A stretch of DNA of 64,000 bases, from positions 14,136 to 78,135 of the forward strand of contig NZ_QFWW01000022.1 of NCBI RefSeq assembly GCF_003265345.1, in the 5' to 3' direction. This DNA comes from Lentzea terrae (lineage in GTDB: Bacteria; Actinomycetota; Actinomycetes; Mycobacteriales; Pseudonocardiaceae). Below are positions 7,903-16,329 of the stretch, in pieces. The translations under genes were made by a program, and so were the position numbers. The number at the start of each line of letters is the position of its first letter. Within the stretch, counting starts at the first letter, position 1. The notes under the pieces are model-generated. The model was not told where the DNA came from. It ran no database searches and saw nothing but the letters and a program-made list of their open reading frames with translations.

Positions 7903-8622
7903 ATGACGCGCTACGACGCTGTGGAGGCCGCCTCGTACCGGGTGGCCCGTGAGATTTCGTTGGCGGGGTTGTCGTCGTGGCGATCCGTTCTGCGGCCGTA
8001 CTTGCGGCCGGGAACTTCGGTGCTGGACCTGGGGGCAGGTACAGGGTTGTTCGTGCGGGCGTTCGGCGAGTGGTTCCCGGACGTGTCCGTGGTGGCGGTG
8101 GAGCCGTCGGCGGACATGCGTGCCGCGTCGGGACTGGACATGCTCGCCGGGGACGCGTCGTCGATTCCGCTGCCGGACGCGTCGGTGGACGTGGTGTGGA
8201 TGTCCACTGTGGTGCATCACGTCGTGGACCTGGCCGCCGCTGGGGCGGAGTTGCGGCGGGTGCTGCGTCCGGGCGGGGTGGTGGTGATGCGGTCGTTGTT
8301 CCGGGAGCGACATTCGGGCATCGGGTTGTTCCGGTTCTTCCCGGAAGCGACGCGGGCGCTGGCCTCGTTCCCGACGGTCGCCGAGGTGGCCGCCGGGATG
8401 GGGTTCGCGGTGGAGCGGTTGGAGGCGGTGCCGCAGGTGAGCGCGGAGTCGTTGGCCGCCAAGGCTTCCCGGGTCCGGTGGGAGGCGGACACGTTGCTGC
8501 GATCGTTGTCGGCTGAGGAGTTCGAGGCGGGGCGTGCACGGCTGGAGGCGGCGGCTCTGGTCGAGACCGGGCCGGTGGTGGACCACCTGGATCTGCTGGT
8601 GCTCACGACTCTGCAAAGCTGA
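7903..8622 (+). CDS. Class I SAM-dependent methyltransferase
   Basis: 239 residues from the ATG at 7903; two earlier in-frame ATGs (7831, 7885) would add a poorly conserved-looking extension. Motif I VLDLGAGTGLF (about residue 38) binds SAM, an acidic residue follows in VAVEPS, and post-motif LRPGGVVVMRSLF is typical of Methyltransf_11/25. The target is unknown. The downstream DinB gene begins 5 bp after the stop, so the two are co-transcribed. Confidence 0.8.
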   Translation: MTRYDAVEAASYRVAREISLAGLSSWRSVLRPYLRPGTSVLDLGAGTGLFVRAFGEWFPDVSVVAVEPSADMRAASGLDMLAGDASSIPLPDASVDVVWMSTVVHHVVDLAAAGAELRRVLRPGGVVVMRSLFRERHSGIGLFRFFPEATRALASFPTVAEVAAGMGFAVERLEAVPQVSAESLAAKASRVRWEADTLLRSLSAEEFEAGRARLEAAALVETGPVVDHLDLLVLTTLQS

Positions 8623-8627
8623 CGGCC

Positions 8628-9218
8628 ATGGCCTCAGATCCGAAAGCCGACCTGCACCGCTATCTCCGCACGGCTCGGTCGGCGGTGTTGTGGAAGCTCG
8701 ACGGCTTGTCCGAGTACGACGCGCGCCGGCCGTTGACGCCGACCGGCACGAACCTGCTGGGCTTGGTGAAGCACCTGGCGACCGTCGAGCAGGAGTACTT
8801 CGGCGCGTGCATGGGCCGCAAGTTCCCGGAGGTCCTGCCGTGGGTGGCGGCGATCGAGGACGGCAGCGATCTGAACGCGGACATGTTCGCCACGGCGGAC
8901 GAGTCGCGTTCGGACATCGTGTCGCTGTATGCGCGTGCCACGGAGTTCGCGGACTCGGTGATCTCGGAGCTGCCGCTGGACGCGCCGGGGGTGGTGCCGT
9001 GGTGGCCGGAGGACCGCAAGTACGTGACGTTGCAGCTGCTGCTGGTGCACATGATCGCGGAGACGAACCGGCACGCCGGGCACGCGGACATCCTGCGGGA
9101 GGGGCTGGACGGGATGGCCGGGTTGCGGGAGGGCGGGTCCAACCTGCCGGAGCAGGACTGGGCCGGGTATCGGGAACGGGTGGAGACGGCGGCTCGGGAC
9201 GCTGCGGAGCGGGCGTGA
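8628..9218 (+). CDS. DinB superfamily protein (DUF664)
   Basis: 196 residues. DUF664 features: WKLDGLSEYDARRPLTPTGTNLLGLVKHL near the N-terminus with a metal-ligand His, and ETNRHAGHADILRE with the two later ligand His residues. This is the four-helix metal-binding fold shared with mycothiol-dependent enzymes; many members are thiol-dependent transferases or of unknown role. It is co-directional and nearly abutting with the methyltransferase. A paralogue lies at 32747-33241. Confidence 0.85.
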   Translation: MASDPKADLHRYLRTARSAVLWKLDGLSEYDARRPLTPTGTNLLGLVKHLATVEQEYFGACMGRKFPEVLPWVAAIEDGSDLNADMFATADESRSDIVSLYARATEFADSVISELPLDAPGVVPWWPEDRKYVTLQLLLVHMIAETNRHAGHADILREGLDGMAGLREGGSNLPEQDWAGYRERVETAARDAAERA

Positions 9219-9227
9219 GAAACGGGT

Positions 9228-9263
9228 TGCCGGGCCGGGCGTGCTCCCACGCCCGGCCCGGCA
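9228..9263. terminator. Bidirectional terminator between convergent genes
   Basis: A 16-bp perfect GC-rich stem (9228-9243 with 9248-9263) with a CTCC loop sits between the stops of the DinB gene and the convergent epoxide-hydrolase-like gene. It can serve both. Confidence 0.85.
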
Positions 9264-9266
9264 GCC

Positions 9267-10340
9267 TCACCCGCTGTGGGCGGAGAAGAACTTGAGCACG
9301 TCGGCCACGTACAGGTCGGGCACCTCGATGGCCGGGAAGTGGCCGCCCCGGTCGTACTCGGTCCAGTGCTCGACCTCGTGCGCCGGGTCGAGCAGGGTGC
9401 GGATGCCGGTGTCGGCGGCGAAGGTCGCGAAGCCGGTCGGGGCGGCGGCCGCTCCCCAGGTGCCGGGTGCGTTCATGGACTCGTAGATGAACTCCGCCGA
9501 GGTGGCGCCGGTGCCGGTGAACCAGTAGATCGACACGGCGGTGAGCAGGGCGTCGCGGTCGACGGTCGAGCACCAGGCCTGGAACTTCTCGTAGATCCAC
9601 GCCAGCAGGCCTGCCGGTGAGTCGGCGAGGGAGAAGCCGATGGTCCAGGGCTTGGTCGACATCAGCTGGAGGTAGCCGAGGCCGGTGGCGACCAGGTCGT
9701 TGAACCGCTCGGCACGGGCCAGCTCGGTGCCGGACAGGCCGTCCAGCGGCAGCGGGCCGCCGAACGGGTGGGAGCTCGGCCCGTTGATGTGCAGGGCGGC
9801 CACGGCCGGGGTGAGGCGGCTCATCGCGCCGGCGATGCCCGCGCCGACGTCGCCTGCCTGGACGCCGTAGCGGGCGTAGCCCAGCTGGTCCATCAACGTG
9901 ACGAACGCGGAGGCGGTGCGGGAGACGTCCCAGGCGCCGGCCACGGGCACGGAGAAGCCGAAGCCCGGGATGGACGGCACGACGACGTGGTGGTCGCGGG
10001 ACAGCTCGGCGATGACGTCGAGGTACTCGGCGAACGTCGAGGGCCAGCCGTGGATCAGCAGCAGCGGCAGGGCGTCGGGGCGCTCGCTGCGGACGTGGAC
10101 GAAGTGGATGCGCTGGCCGTCGATCTCCGTGACGAACTGCGGGAAGGCGTTCAACCGCGCCTCGACCGCGCGCCAGTCGAAGCCGTCGGCCCAGTACCGC
10201 GCCAGCGATTGGAGTTCTGCGACGGGCACGCCGCGCCGCCAGCCCTCGCCTGCGCCCTGGGCCGGCCAGCGGGTGGCGAGCAGGCGCTGGCGCAGATCGG
10301 CGAGGTCGGTTTCGGGGATCTCCACTCGAAATGTGTCCAT
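9267..10340 (-). CDS. Epoxide hydrolase-like alpha/beta hydrolase (EHN domain), module 1
   Basis: 357 residues. The N-terminal EHN region (residues 1-105) contains LLATRWP and YWADGFDWRAVEARLNAFPQF. The catalytic core follows with HGWPSTFAEYLDVI (oxyanion), nucleophile Asp in GVQAGDVG (about residue 180), and catalytic His in GGHFPAIEVPD near residue 337. This is the juvenile-hormone/microsomal epoxide hydrolase-like family; bacterial members hydrolyse epoxides or esters. It is divergent from a WYL regulator. The same gene pair recurs at 40-42 kb. Confidence 0.88.
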   Translation of the reverse strand: MDTFRVEIPETDLADLRQRLLATRWPAQGAGEGWRRGVPVAELQSLARYWADGFDWRAVEARLNAFPQFVTEIDGQRIHFVHVRSERPDALPLLLIHGWPSTFAEYLDVIAELSRDHHVVVPSIPGFGFSVPVAGAWDVSRTASAFVTLMDQLGYARYGVQAGDVGAGIAGAMSRLTPAVAALHINGPSSHPFGGPLPLDGLSGTELARAERFNDLVATGLGYLQLMSTKPWTIGFSLADSPAGLLAWIYEKFQAWCSTVDRDALLTAVSIYWFTGTGATSAEFIYESMNAPGTWGAAAAPTGFATFAADTGIRTLLDPAHEVEHWTEYDRGGHFPAIEVPDLYVADVLKFFSAHSG

Positions 10341-10364
10341 GCCTGCAACGCTATGAGCAATTGC

Positions 10365-10379
10365 GGAAAGGTTCGTTCC
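10365..10379. promoter_or_regulatory. Candidate operator of WYL module 1
   Basis: A 15-bp element, GGAAAGGTTCGTTCC, has GGAA and TTCC arms in the 63-bp gap between the divergent hydrolase and WYL genes. The equivalent gap of module 2 contains GGACAGGAGGTGTCC; the two share 9 of 15 positions and the same arm spacing. An 8-bp palindrome GCAATTGC lies beside it at 10357-10364. Confidence 0.4.
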
Positions 10380-10403
10380 TCATTCGCGGGGAGGGTGGAA
10401 CTC

Positions 10404-11330
10404 GTGTTGGAGACGTCGGCGAGGTTGTTGAAGCTGCTGTCGTTGCTGCAGTCCCCGCGCGACTGGACGGGCCCTGAGCTGGCCGAACGGCTCGGCGTGA
10501 CGACCAGGACCGTGCGTAACGACGTGGACCGGTTGCGGAACCTGGGGTATCCGGTGCACGCGACGCCGGGGGTGGCGGGCGGGTACAGGCTGGGTGCCGG
10601 GGCGAGCCTGCCGCCGTTGCTGCTCGATGACGACGAGGCGGTGGCGATCGCGCTGAGTCTGAGCACGCAGGACTCCGACACCGCGGCGCAGGCGTTGCGG
10701 AAGCTGGAGCAGGTGCTGCCGAGCCGGCTCAAGCACCGGCTCCAGACGGTGCAGGAGTACACCGTCGGCACGGCGGCGGAGCTGGATCCGGAGGTGGCGA
10801 CGAGCATCGTCACGGCGTGCCGGGCGCGGGAGCGGCTGCGGTTCGACTACGTGAAGTTCGACGGCGCGGAAGACCGGCGCGAGGTGGAGCCGTATCGGCT
10901 GGTGCACACGCGCGGCCGCTGGTACCTGGTCGCGTGGGACGTCAACCGGCAGGACTGGCGGACGTTCCGCGCGGACCGGATCCGGCCGCGCATCCCGACC
11001 GGCCCGAGGTTCACCGCACGAGAGCTCCCGGACTTGGAGGACTACCTGGCCAAGGGACTGGCCACGGCGGCGTGGCGGTTCCGCGCGACTGTCACGGTGC
11101 ACGCGCCGGCGCACGAGATCGCGCAGAGGGTCCCCGCAGCACTCGTGGAGGCGGTCGACGACTCGACGTGCCGGATGACGGCGGGCTCGGACACGCCGGA
11201 GCTGCTCGCGGTGTACCTGGGGATGCTGGGCTGCGAGTTCGAGGTGGACGGGCCACGAGAGCTGGTTCACCACCTGGGATTAACGGCTGACAGGTTCCGC
11301 CGCGCGATCGATACTGCTGATCATGGGTAA
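10404..11330 (+). CDS. WYL-domain transcriptional regulator (YafY/DeoR-like HTH), module 1
   Basis: 308 residues from a GTG at 10404 preceded by GGGGAGGG; the paralogue begins at the matching residue (METSARLL). The N-terminal HTH_11 is SPRDWTGPELAERLGVTTRT. The middle WYL domain contains PYRLVHTRGRWYLVAWD, followed by the WCX extension. WYL proteins usually sense a small ligand or nucleic acid. It is divergent from the epoxide-hydrolase-like gene, which it probably controls. Its stop overlaps the next gene's ATG region by 8 bp. Confidence 0.88.
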   Translation: MLETSARLLKLLSLLQSPRDWTGPELAERLGVTTRTVRNDVDRLRNLGYPVHATPGVAGGYRLGAGASLPPLLLDDDEAVAIALSLSTQDSDTAAQALRKLEQVLPSRLKHRLQTVQEYTVGTAAELDPEVATSIVTACRARERLRFDYVKFDGAEDRREVEPYRLVHTRGRWYLVAWDVNRQDWRTFRADRIRPRIPTGPRFTARELPDLEDYLAKGLATAAWRFRATVTVHAPAHEIAQRVPAALVEAVDDSTCRMTAGSDTPELLAVYLGMLGCEFEVDGPRELVHHLGLTADRFRRAIDTADHG

Positions 11331-11901
11331 GGAATACGAGCGGATCGTGCCGAAGCTGCGGGAGTTCATCGAGCAGCAGAAGGTGTTCTTCGTGGCCACC
11401 GCGCCGCTGGCGGGTGACGGGCACGTCAACCTCTCGCCCAAGGGCCGGCAGGGCACGTGGCGGGTGCTGGACGACCAGACGGTGGCCTACCTGGACTTCG
11501 GTGGCAGTCACGCCGAGACGATCGCTCATCTGCGGGAGAACGGCCGCATCACGTTGATGTGGTGTGCGTTCGACGGGCCGCCGAACATCGTGCGCGTGCA
11601 CGGCCGTGGTGAGCCGGTGTTCCGCGACGACCCGCGGTTCGCGGAGCTGGCGGCGGGGTTCGGCGAGGCGGACGGGCCGGGGCTGCGGGCGGTGATCGTG
11701 GTGACGGCGGAGCTGGTCTCCGACACGTGCGGGTTCGCGGTGCCGTTCATGGACTACCGCTCGGAGCGCGAACTGCACATCGACTACATGGGTCGCAAGT
11801 CCGACGAGGAGTTCCGCGAGTACGTCGCCAAGAAGCCGTACAACAACGCGAGCATCGACGGCCTGCCCGCGGTTCCGCAACCGTTGCCGCCGCGCGTGTA
11901 G
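11323..11901 (+). CDS. Pyridoxamine 5'-phosphate oxidase-like flavoprotein
   Basis: 192 residues. The split beta-barrel PNPOx fold is suggested by the N-terminal FFVATAPLAGDGHVNLSPKG, then VAYLDFGGSHAETIAHLRENGRITLMWCAFDGPPNIVRVHGRGEPV. Members bind FMN, F420 or heme. The lack of PdxH-specific residues argues for a general reductase rather than vitamin B6 synthesis. It overlaps the WYL gene by 8 bp and is probably translated from the same mRNA. Confidence 0.8.
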   Translation: MGKEYERIVPKLREFIEQQKVFFVATAPLAGDGHVNLSPKGRQGTWRVLDDQTVAYLDFGGSHAETIAHLRENGRITLMWCAFDGPPNIVRVHGRGEPVFRDDPRFAELAAGFGEADGPGLRAVIVVTAELVSDTCGFAVPFMDYRSERELHIDYMGRKSDEEFREYVAKKPYNNASIDGLPAVPQPLPPRV

Positions 11902-11931
11902 AGAACGCGGGTCCGGCTCCGTCCCAGGGGC

Positions 11932-12516
11932 ATGAACACACACGAGGTGCTGAACCGGCCGCTGAGCCGGGAGCTGCTGGCCCGCGACCTGACCCGGCTG
12001 GCCTACGTGGCCAAGGACGGCACGCCGCGCACGATCCCGATCGCGTTCACCTGGAACGGCGAGCAGATCGTGCTGTGCACGTCGAAGAACGCTCCGAAGC
12101 TGCACTCGCTGCGGGCGAACCCGGCGGTGGCGCTGACGATCGACACCGAGGTGCACCCGCCGAAGATCCTGCTGATCCGCGGCACGGCGGAGCTGGACCC
12201 GACCGACGGCATCCCGGACGAATACCTGCGGATGAACGGCAGCTACGAGATGTCGGCGGAGCAGCGGGTGGAGTGGGAGCGCGAGGTCCGCTCGCTCTAC
12301 GCCGACGGCATGGTCCGGATCGTCATCACGCCGACGTGGGCGAAGCTGATCGACTTCGAGACCACCCTGCCCACCCCGGTGCAGGAGCTGATCGAGCAGC
12401 GGTCAGCTCGACAGGAACCGGTCCAGCACGCGAACGCCGAACTCGAGACCGGCGACGGGGACGCGTTCGTCGACGCCGTGGGCCATCGCCCGGTAGTCGA
12501 AGCCGGTGGGCAGTGA
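11932..12516 (+). CDS. Pyridoxamine 5'-phosphate oxidase family protein
   Basis: 194 residues. The PNPOx-like barrel is MNTHEVLNRPLSRELLARDL followed by LAYVAKDGTPRTIPIAFTWNGEQIVLCTS and ILLIRGTAEL. The family domain ends near residue 157 (TPVQELIEQR). The last 37 or so residues lie antisense to the M20 peptidase gene and look like read-through (Gln/Glu/Asp-rich, no structure), suggesting the original stop was lost. It is 30 bp downstream of another PNPOx-like gene. Confidence 0.78.
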   Translation: MNTHEVLNRPLSRELLARDLTRLAYVAKDGTPRTIPIAFTWNGEQIVLCTSKNAPKLHSLRANPAVALTIDTEVHPPKILLIRGTAELDPTDGIPDEYLRMNGSYEMSAEQRVEWEREVRSLYADGMVRIVITPTWAKLIDFETTLPTPVQELIEQRSARQEPVQHANAELETGDGDAFVDAVGHRPVVEAGGQ

Positions 12517-13689
12517 CAGCGGTGAGAAGCCGTAGCAGTGGATGCCGAGCTGGCTGAACGCCTTGGCGTCGGTGCCGCCGCCGAGGCAGTACGGCACGAC
12601 GACGGCGGCGGGGTCCTCGTCGCGCAACGCCTCGGCCATCGCCGCGAACCACGTGGTGTCCACGGGTGCCTCGACCGGCGGCTGGTGCTCGAGGAACTCG
12701 CGCGTGACACCTTCGCACAGCAGAGAGTCGATGGTCGCTTCGAGCTCGTCGACGGTGCCGGGCAGCGTGCGGACGTCGAGCTGGGCGGTGGCGGTGCCGG
12801 GGATGACGTTGACCTTGTAGCCCGCCTGCAACATCGTCGGCGTGGTGGAGCACCGCACGGTGTTCTCGACGAGTTTCGCGGCGGGTCCGAGCCGGGCGAT
12901 GGTGCCGTCGACGTCGTCGAGGTCGACCTCGACGCCCAGCGCTTTGCCCGCGCCGACGAGGAACGCCTCGACCGTGGGCGTCAACCGGACCGGGTGCTGG
13001 TGGGCCGCGATCCGCGCGAGCGAGGTGACCAGCGCCGTCACCGCGTTCTGCGAGTTCTTGCGCGAGCCGTGGCCCGCGCGGCCGACGGCGGTGAGCTTCA
13101 TGTGCGACGTGCCGCGCTCGGCGGTGCCGATCGGGTAGAGCCGCGTGCCGTCGACGTCGTAGGAGAAGCCGCCGGACTCGCTGATGGCGGCCTCGACCCC
13201 GGCGAAGTGGGCGGCGTGGTGGTCGACGAGCCAGTGCGCGCCGTACACGCCCTGGTCCTCCTCGTCGGCGACGAACGCCAGCACGACGTCGCGCCGCGGC
13301 CGGCGGCCCTCGACGTGCCAGCGGTTGATCACGGCCAGCGTCATCGCGGCCATGTCCTTCATGTCGACCGCGCCGCGGCCGTGCACGAACCCGTCGCGGA
13401 TCTCGCCGGCGAACGGGTCGAAGCTCCACTCGGCCGGGTCGGCGGGCACGACGTCGAGGTGCGACTGGACCAGGACGGCGGGCAGCGACGGGTCGGTGCC
13501 GTGGATGCGCGCGAGGACGTTGGTGCGGCGGGGTGCGGGCTCCAGCAACGTAGGCGGCACGCCGTTGTCCTGCAGGATCGCGGCGACGTGCTCGGCGGCC
13601 TCGCGTTCGCCCGCGGAGTCGCCGCCGCCGCGGTTGGTCGTGTCGAAGCGGATGAGCCGCGCGCACAGCTGCGCCACGTCCAGCGTCAT
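12403..13689 (-). CDS. M20-family metallopeptidase / deacylase
   Basis: 428 residues. Metal ligands appear in order: His in VQSHLDVVP (near residue 75), Asp in GAVDMKDM, catalytic and ligand Glu pair in FVADEEDQG (near 143), and a C-terminal His in GIHCYGFSP. A dimerisation domain is inserted between residues about 190 and 310 (GRAGHGSRKN). Members cleave dipeptides or acyl-amino acids with two zinc ions. It follows the M55 peptidase gene by 15 bp in one operon, divergent from a peptide ABC transporter, so it likely finishes degrading imported peptides. Confidence 0.9.
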   Translation of the reverse strand: MTLDVAQLCARLIRFDTTNRGGGDSAGEREAAEHVAAILQDNGVPPTLLEPAPRRTNVLARIHGTDPSLPAVLVQSHLDVVPADPAEWSFDPFAGEIRDGFVHGRGAVDMKDMAAMTLAVINRWHVEGRRPRRDVVLAFVADEEDQGVYGAHWLVDHHAAHFAGVEAAISESGGFSYDVDGTRLYPIGTAERGTSHMKLTAVGRAGHGSRKNSQNAVTALVTSLARIAAHQHPVRLTPTVEAFLVGAGKALGVEVDLDDVDGTIARLGPAAKLVENTVRCSTTPTMLQAGYKVNVIPGTATAQLDVRTLPGTVDELEATIDSLLCEGVTREFLEHQPPVEAPVDTTWFAAMAEALRDEDPAAVVVPYCLGGGTDAKAFSQLGIHCYGFSPLSLPTGFDYRAMAHGVDERVPVAGLEFGVRVLDRFLSS

Positions 13690-13704
13690 GCAGCCACCCT
13701 ACGG

Positions 13705-14532
13705 TCAGCCGTAGATGCCCTCGATCGCGCCCGCTGCGACGTGCGTGACGACTTTGAACGCCTTCATCGCCTCGGTCATCGACACGGCGTCGAACCCGAC
13801 CCGGCGGGTGCCGATCAGCTCGACGGTCGGCACGACCGCGGCGGCGTCGGCGAGGTGGGTGGCGTCGAACTCGACCTCGATGCGATGCGCCGACACCACG
13901 CCCTCCGCACGTCCGGCGCGGGACATCGCCGCGGTGGCCGCTTCTGTGATGTGTGAAGAAGTCACGGCGGGTGGCAGGCACACGGCCGCGTAGCGCGACA
14001 CGCATTCCTTCACGGCTACCCCGGCGGCTTCTGGCGCGTACGACCGGGCGTCCTCGCACGTCAGGTCGTCGCCGGTCACCAGCAGCACGGGCACGCCGTA
14101 CTCGGCGGCGAGTGCGGCGTTGAGTCGTCCCTCGGAGGCGTGCACGCCGTCGAGCCACACGCCGGTGATGGAGTTCTCCAGGTAGGTGTGGGCGAGCACG
14201 CCGGGTGCGCCGGCGCCGGTGTGGTAGCCGAGGAACACGACACCGTCCACACCTGCGTCGATGCCCTGCATCATCGACAGCGGTTTGTGCCGGCCGGTGA
14301 GCACGCGCGCCGCGGTGTGCAGCTCTTCGAGCAACAGGTTGCGCTGGGAGGAGTGCGCCTCGTTGACGATCACCTCGGTCGCGCCGCCTGCAACCAAACC
14401 GGCCACGCACGCGTCGACGTCACCAGTGAACAGGCGCCGGAACCGTTGCCACTGCTCGGTACCGGGGATGACGTCCCCGGTCCAGGTGACTCCGGTGGCG
14501 CCTTCCATGTCCGCCGAGATCATGATCCGCAC
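13705..14532 (-). CDS. dppA: D-aminopeptidase, M55 family (DppA-like)
   Basis: 275 residues from GTG at 14532 (an ATG three codons later is possible). SADMEG at the N-terminus supplies the Asp-x-Glu zinc ligands of the family, NEAHSS and GYHTGAGAPG supply His residues, and SEGRLNAALAAEYGVPVLLVTGDD is conserved M55 sequence. B. subtilis DppA, the type member, cleaves D-Ala-containing dipeptides and self-assembles into a decameric ring. The M20 peptidase follows it and a Dpp-type transporter is divergent 45 bp away. The set suggests use of D-amino-acid peptides from cell walls. Confidence 0.9.
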   Translation of the reverse strand: MRIMISADMEGATGVTWTGDVIPGTEQWQRFRRLFTGDVDACVAGLVAGGATEVIVNEAHSSQRNLLLEELHTAARVLTGRHKPLSMMQGIDAGVDGVVFLGYHTGAGAPGVLAHTYLENSITGVWLDGVHASEGRLNAALAAEYGVPVLLVTGDDLTCEDARSYAPEAAGVAVKECVSRYAAVCLPPAVTSSHITEAATAAMSRAGRAEGVVSAHRIEVEFDATHLADAAAVVPTVELIGTRRVGFDAVSMTEAMKAFKVVTHVAAGAIEGIYG

Positions 14533-14577
14533 AGCTGAGTAACGTAGCGGTGGGCTGCTGGGGAAGAGGGGTATTTC

Positions 14578-16329
14578 GTGCGTGTGAAAGCGTGCGCGTT
14601 GCTTGCAATTGCAACGACACTGGGGGTCGCGACACCACAGGTGCAGGCGCAGGGGCCGGTGATCCTGAAGGTCGCGATCGTGCAGCAGATCGACTCGATG
14701 AACCCGTTCCTCGCGGTGTTCCAGTCGAGCACCGAGGTCGGCCGGTTGATGTACGACTACCTGACCGCCTACGCCGCGGACGACCAGCGGGTCACCGAGG
14801 GCGTCGCGAACAGATGGGAGCCGTCGGCGGACAAGCTCACCTGGACGTTCACCGTCCCGGAGGGCAAGAAGTGGTCCGACGGCAAGCCGATCACGGCGCA
14901 GGACGTCGCGTTCACCTACAACCTGATGCTGACCGACGAGGTCGCGCGGACCGCGAACGGCAGCTTCGTCACCAACTTCGAGTCGGTCGCCGCGACCGAC
15001 GACAAGACCGTGGTGATCAAGACCAAGGCGCCGCAGGTGACGATGCTCGCGCTGGACATCCCGATCGTGCCCAAGCACGTGTGGGAGAAGGTCACCAACA
15101 TCAAGGACTACGCCAACGACCAGATGCCGGTCGTCGGCTCCGGTCCGTTCGTGCTGACCGAGCACGTGGCCGGGCAGTTCATCAAGCTCAAGACCAACAA
15201 GAACTACTGGCGCGGCGCGGCGAAGTACGACGAGCTGCACTTCGTGTACTTCCAGAACTCCGACGCCGCGGTGCAGGCGCTGGGCAAGGGCGAGGTCGAC
15301 CTGGTCAACCGGATGGCGCCCGCCCAGTTCGACTCGCTCGACGGCAAGGCGGGCGTCACGCGCAACAAGGCGCAGGGCCGCCGGTTCACCGAGCTGCTGA
15401 TCAACCCCGGCGCGCAGACGAAGGCCGGGGTGCCGATCGGTGACGGCAATCCCGCCTTGAAGGACGTGCGGGTGCGGCGGGCGATCGCGCAGGCCGTCGA
15501 CCTCGACGCGCTGGTCCAGCGGGTGAACCTCGGCTACGCGGAGAAGGGCGCCGGGCTGGTGCCGCCGGTGTTCGGCAAGTGGCACTGGCAGCCGGGCGCG
15601 GGTGAGCTGCGCAAGTTCGACCCGGCGGCCGCGAACGCCGCCCTCGACGCCGCCGGGTACCCGCGCAAGGACGGCACGCGGTTCACGCTGCGGCTGACCG
15701 GACGGGCCGGGCGCGCCTACGACGAGCAGGCGTCGGAGTACCTGAAGCGGTCGATGAGCGAGGTCGGCATCGGGCTGGACGTGCGGCTGGTGTCGGACAA
15801 CCAGCTCAACGAGGTGACCACGGCGGCGACCTACGACCTGGCGTTCTCCGGCTGGGCGACGAACGTGGACCCGGACTTCATCCTGGGCCTGCACACGTGC
15901 GCGCAGCGGCCGGGCGCGGACGGCAAGGGCGGCACCACCGACTCGTACTTCTGCGACGAGACCTACGACCAGCTCTACGCGCGGCAGCTCTCGGAGTTCG
16001 ACGAGGGCAAGCGGGTGGAGATCGTGAAGCAGATGCAGGCGCGGTTCTACGACCAGGTGCCCGCGGTGGTGCTGGCGTACGAGAACGCGCTGGAGGGCTA
16101 CCGGTCCGACCACTTCGCGCGGTTCACGACGCAGCCGGCGCAGGGTGGCGTGATCATGGCGCAGAACGGCATGTGGGGTTACTACGGCGCCGAGCCCGCC
16201 GGACGGGTCGCGCAGGCCTCCAGCAAGGGGCCGTGGCTCGCGATCGGCGGCATGGTGCTGGTGGCTGCGGTCGTGATCGGTGTGGTCGTGGTGCGCCGGC
16301 GTCAGGCGACGGCCGGGGAGCGCGAGTAG
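14578..16329 (+). CDS. Peptide ABC transporter substrate-binding protein (SBP family 5) with C-terminal membrane anchor
   Basis: 583 residues. There is a signal peptide (MRVKACALLAIATTLG, AQA cleavage near residue 25) with no lipobox Cys at the usual place. The body is DppA/OppA-type (NPFLAVFQSS, WTFTVPEGKKWSDGKPITAQDVAFTYNLM, GSGPFVL, VRRAIAQAVD). Instead of a lipid anchor, residues about 545-572 form a C-terminal transmembrane helix followed by RRRQATAGERE, holding the binder on the membrane. It is the first gene of a four-gene transporter operon; the permease begins at the next base after its stop. Confidence 0.9.
   Translation: MRVKACALLAIATTLGVATPQVQAQGPVILKVAIVQQIDSMNPFLAVFQSSTEVGRLMYDYLTAYAADDQRVTEGVANRWEPSADKLTWTFTVPEGKKWSDGKPITAQDVAFTYNLMLTDEVARTANGSFVTNFESVAATDDKTVVIKTKAPQVTMLALDIPIVPKHVWEKVTNIKDYANDQMPVVGSGPFVLTEHVAGQFIKLKTNKNYWRGAAKYDELHFVYFQNSDAAVQALGKGEVDLVNRMAPAQFDSLDGKAGVTRNKAQGRRFTELLINPGAQTKAGVPIGDGNPALKDVRVRRAIAQAVDLDALVQRVNLGYAEKGAGLVPPVFGKWHWQPGAGELRKFDPAAANAALDAAGYPRKDGTRFTLRLTGRAGRAYDEQASEYLKRSMSEVGIGLDVRLVSDNQLNEVTTAATYDLAFSGWATNVDPDFILGLHTCAQRPGADGKGGTTDSYFCDETYDQLYARQLSEFDEGKRVEIVKQMQARFYDQVPAVVLAYENALEGYRSDHFARFTTQPAQGGVIMAQNGMWGYYGAEPAGRVAQASSKGPWLAIGGMVLVAAVVIGVVVVRRRQATAGERE

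Noticed and set aside
6143..8539. 798-codon reading of the carboxypeptidase frame
   Set aside because: The extra 247 N-terminal codons are Pro/Arg/Thr-rich and antisense to the methyltransferase; a signal peptide with ribosome site begins at 7798.
12326..14410. 694-codon minus-strand frame across the M20 and M55 genes
   Set aside because: Almost wholly Arg/Gly; it is the wrong frame of two clear peptidase genes.
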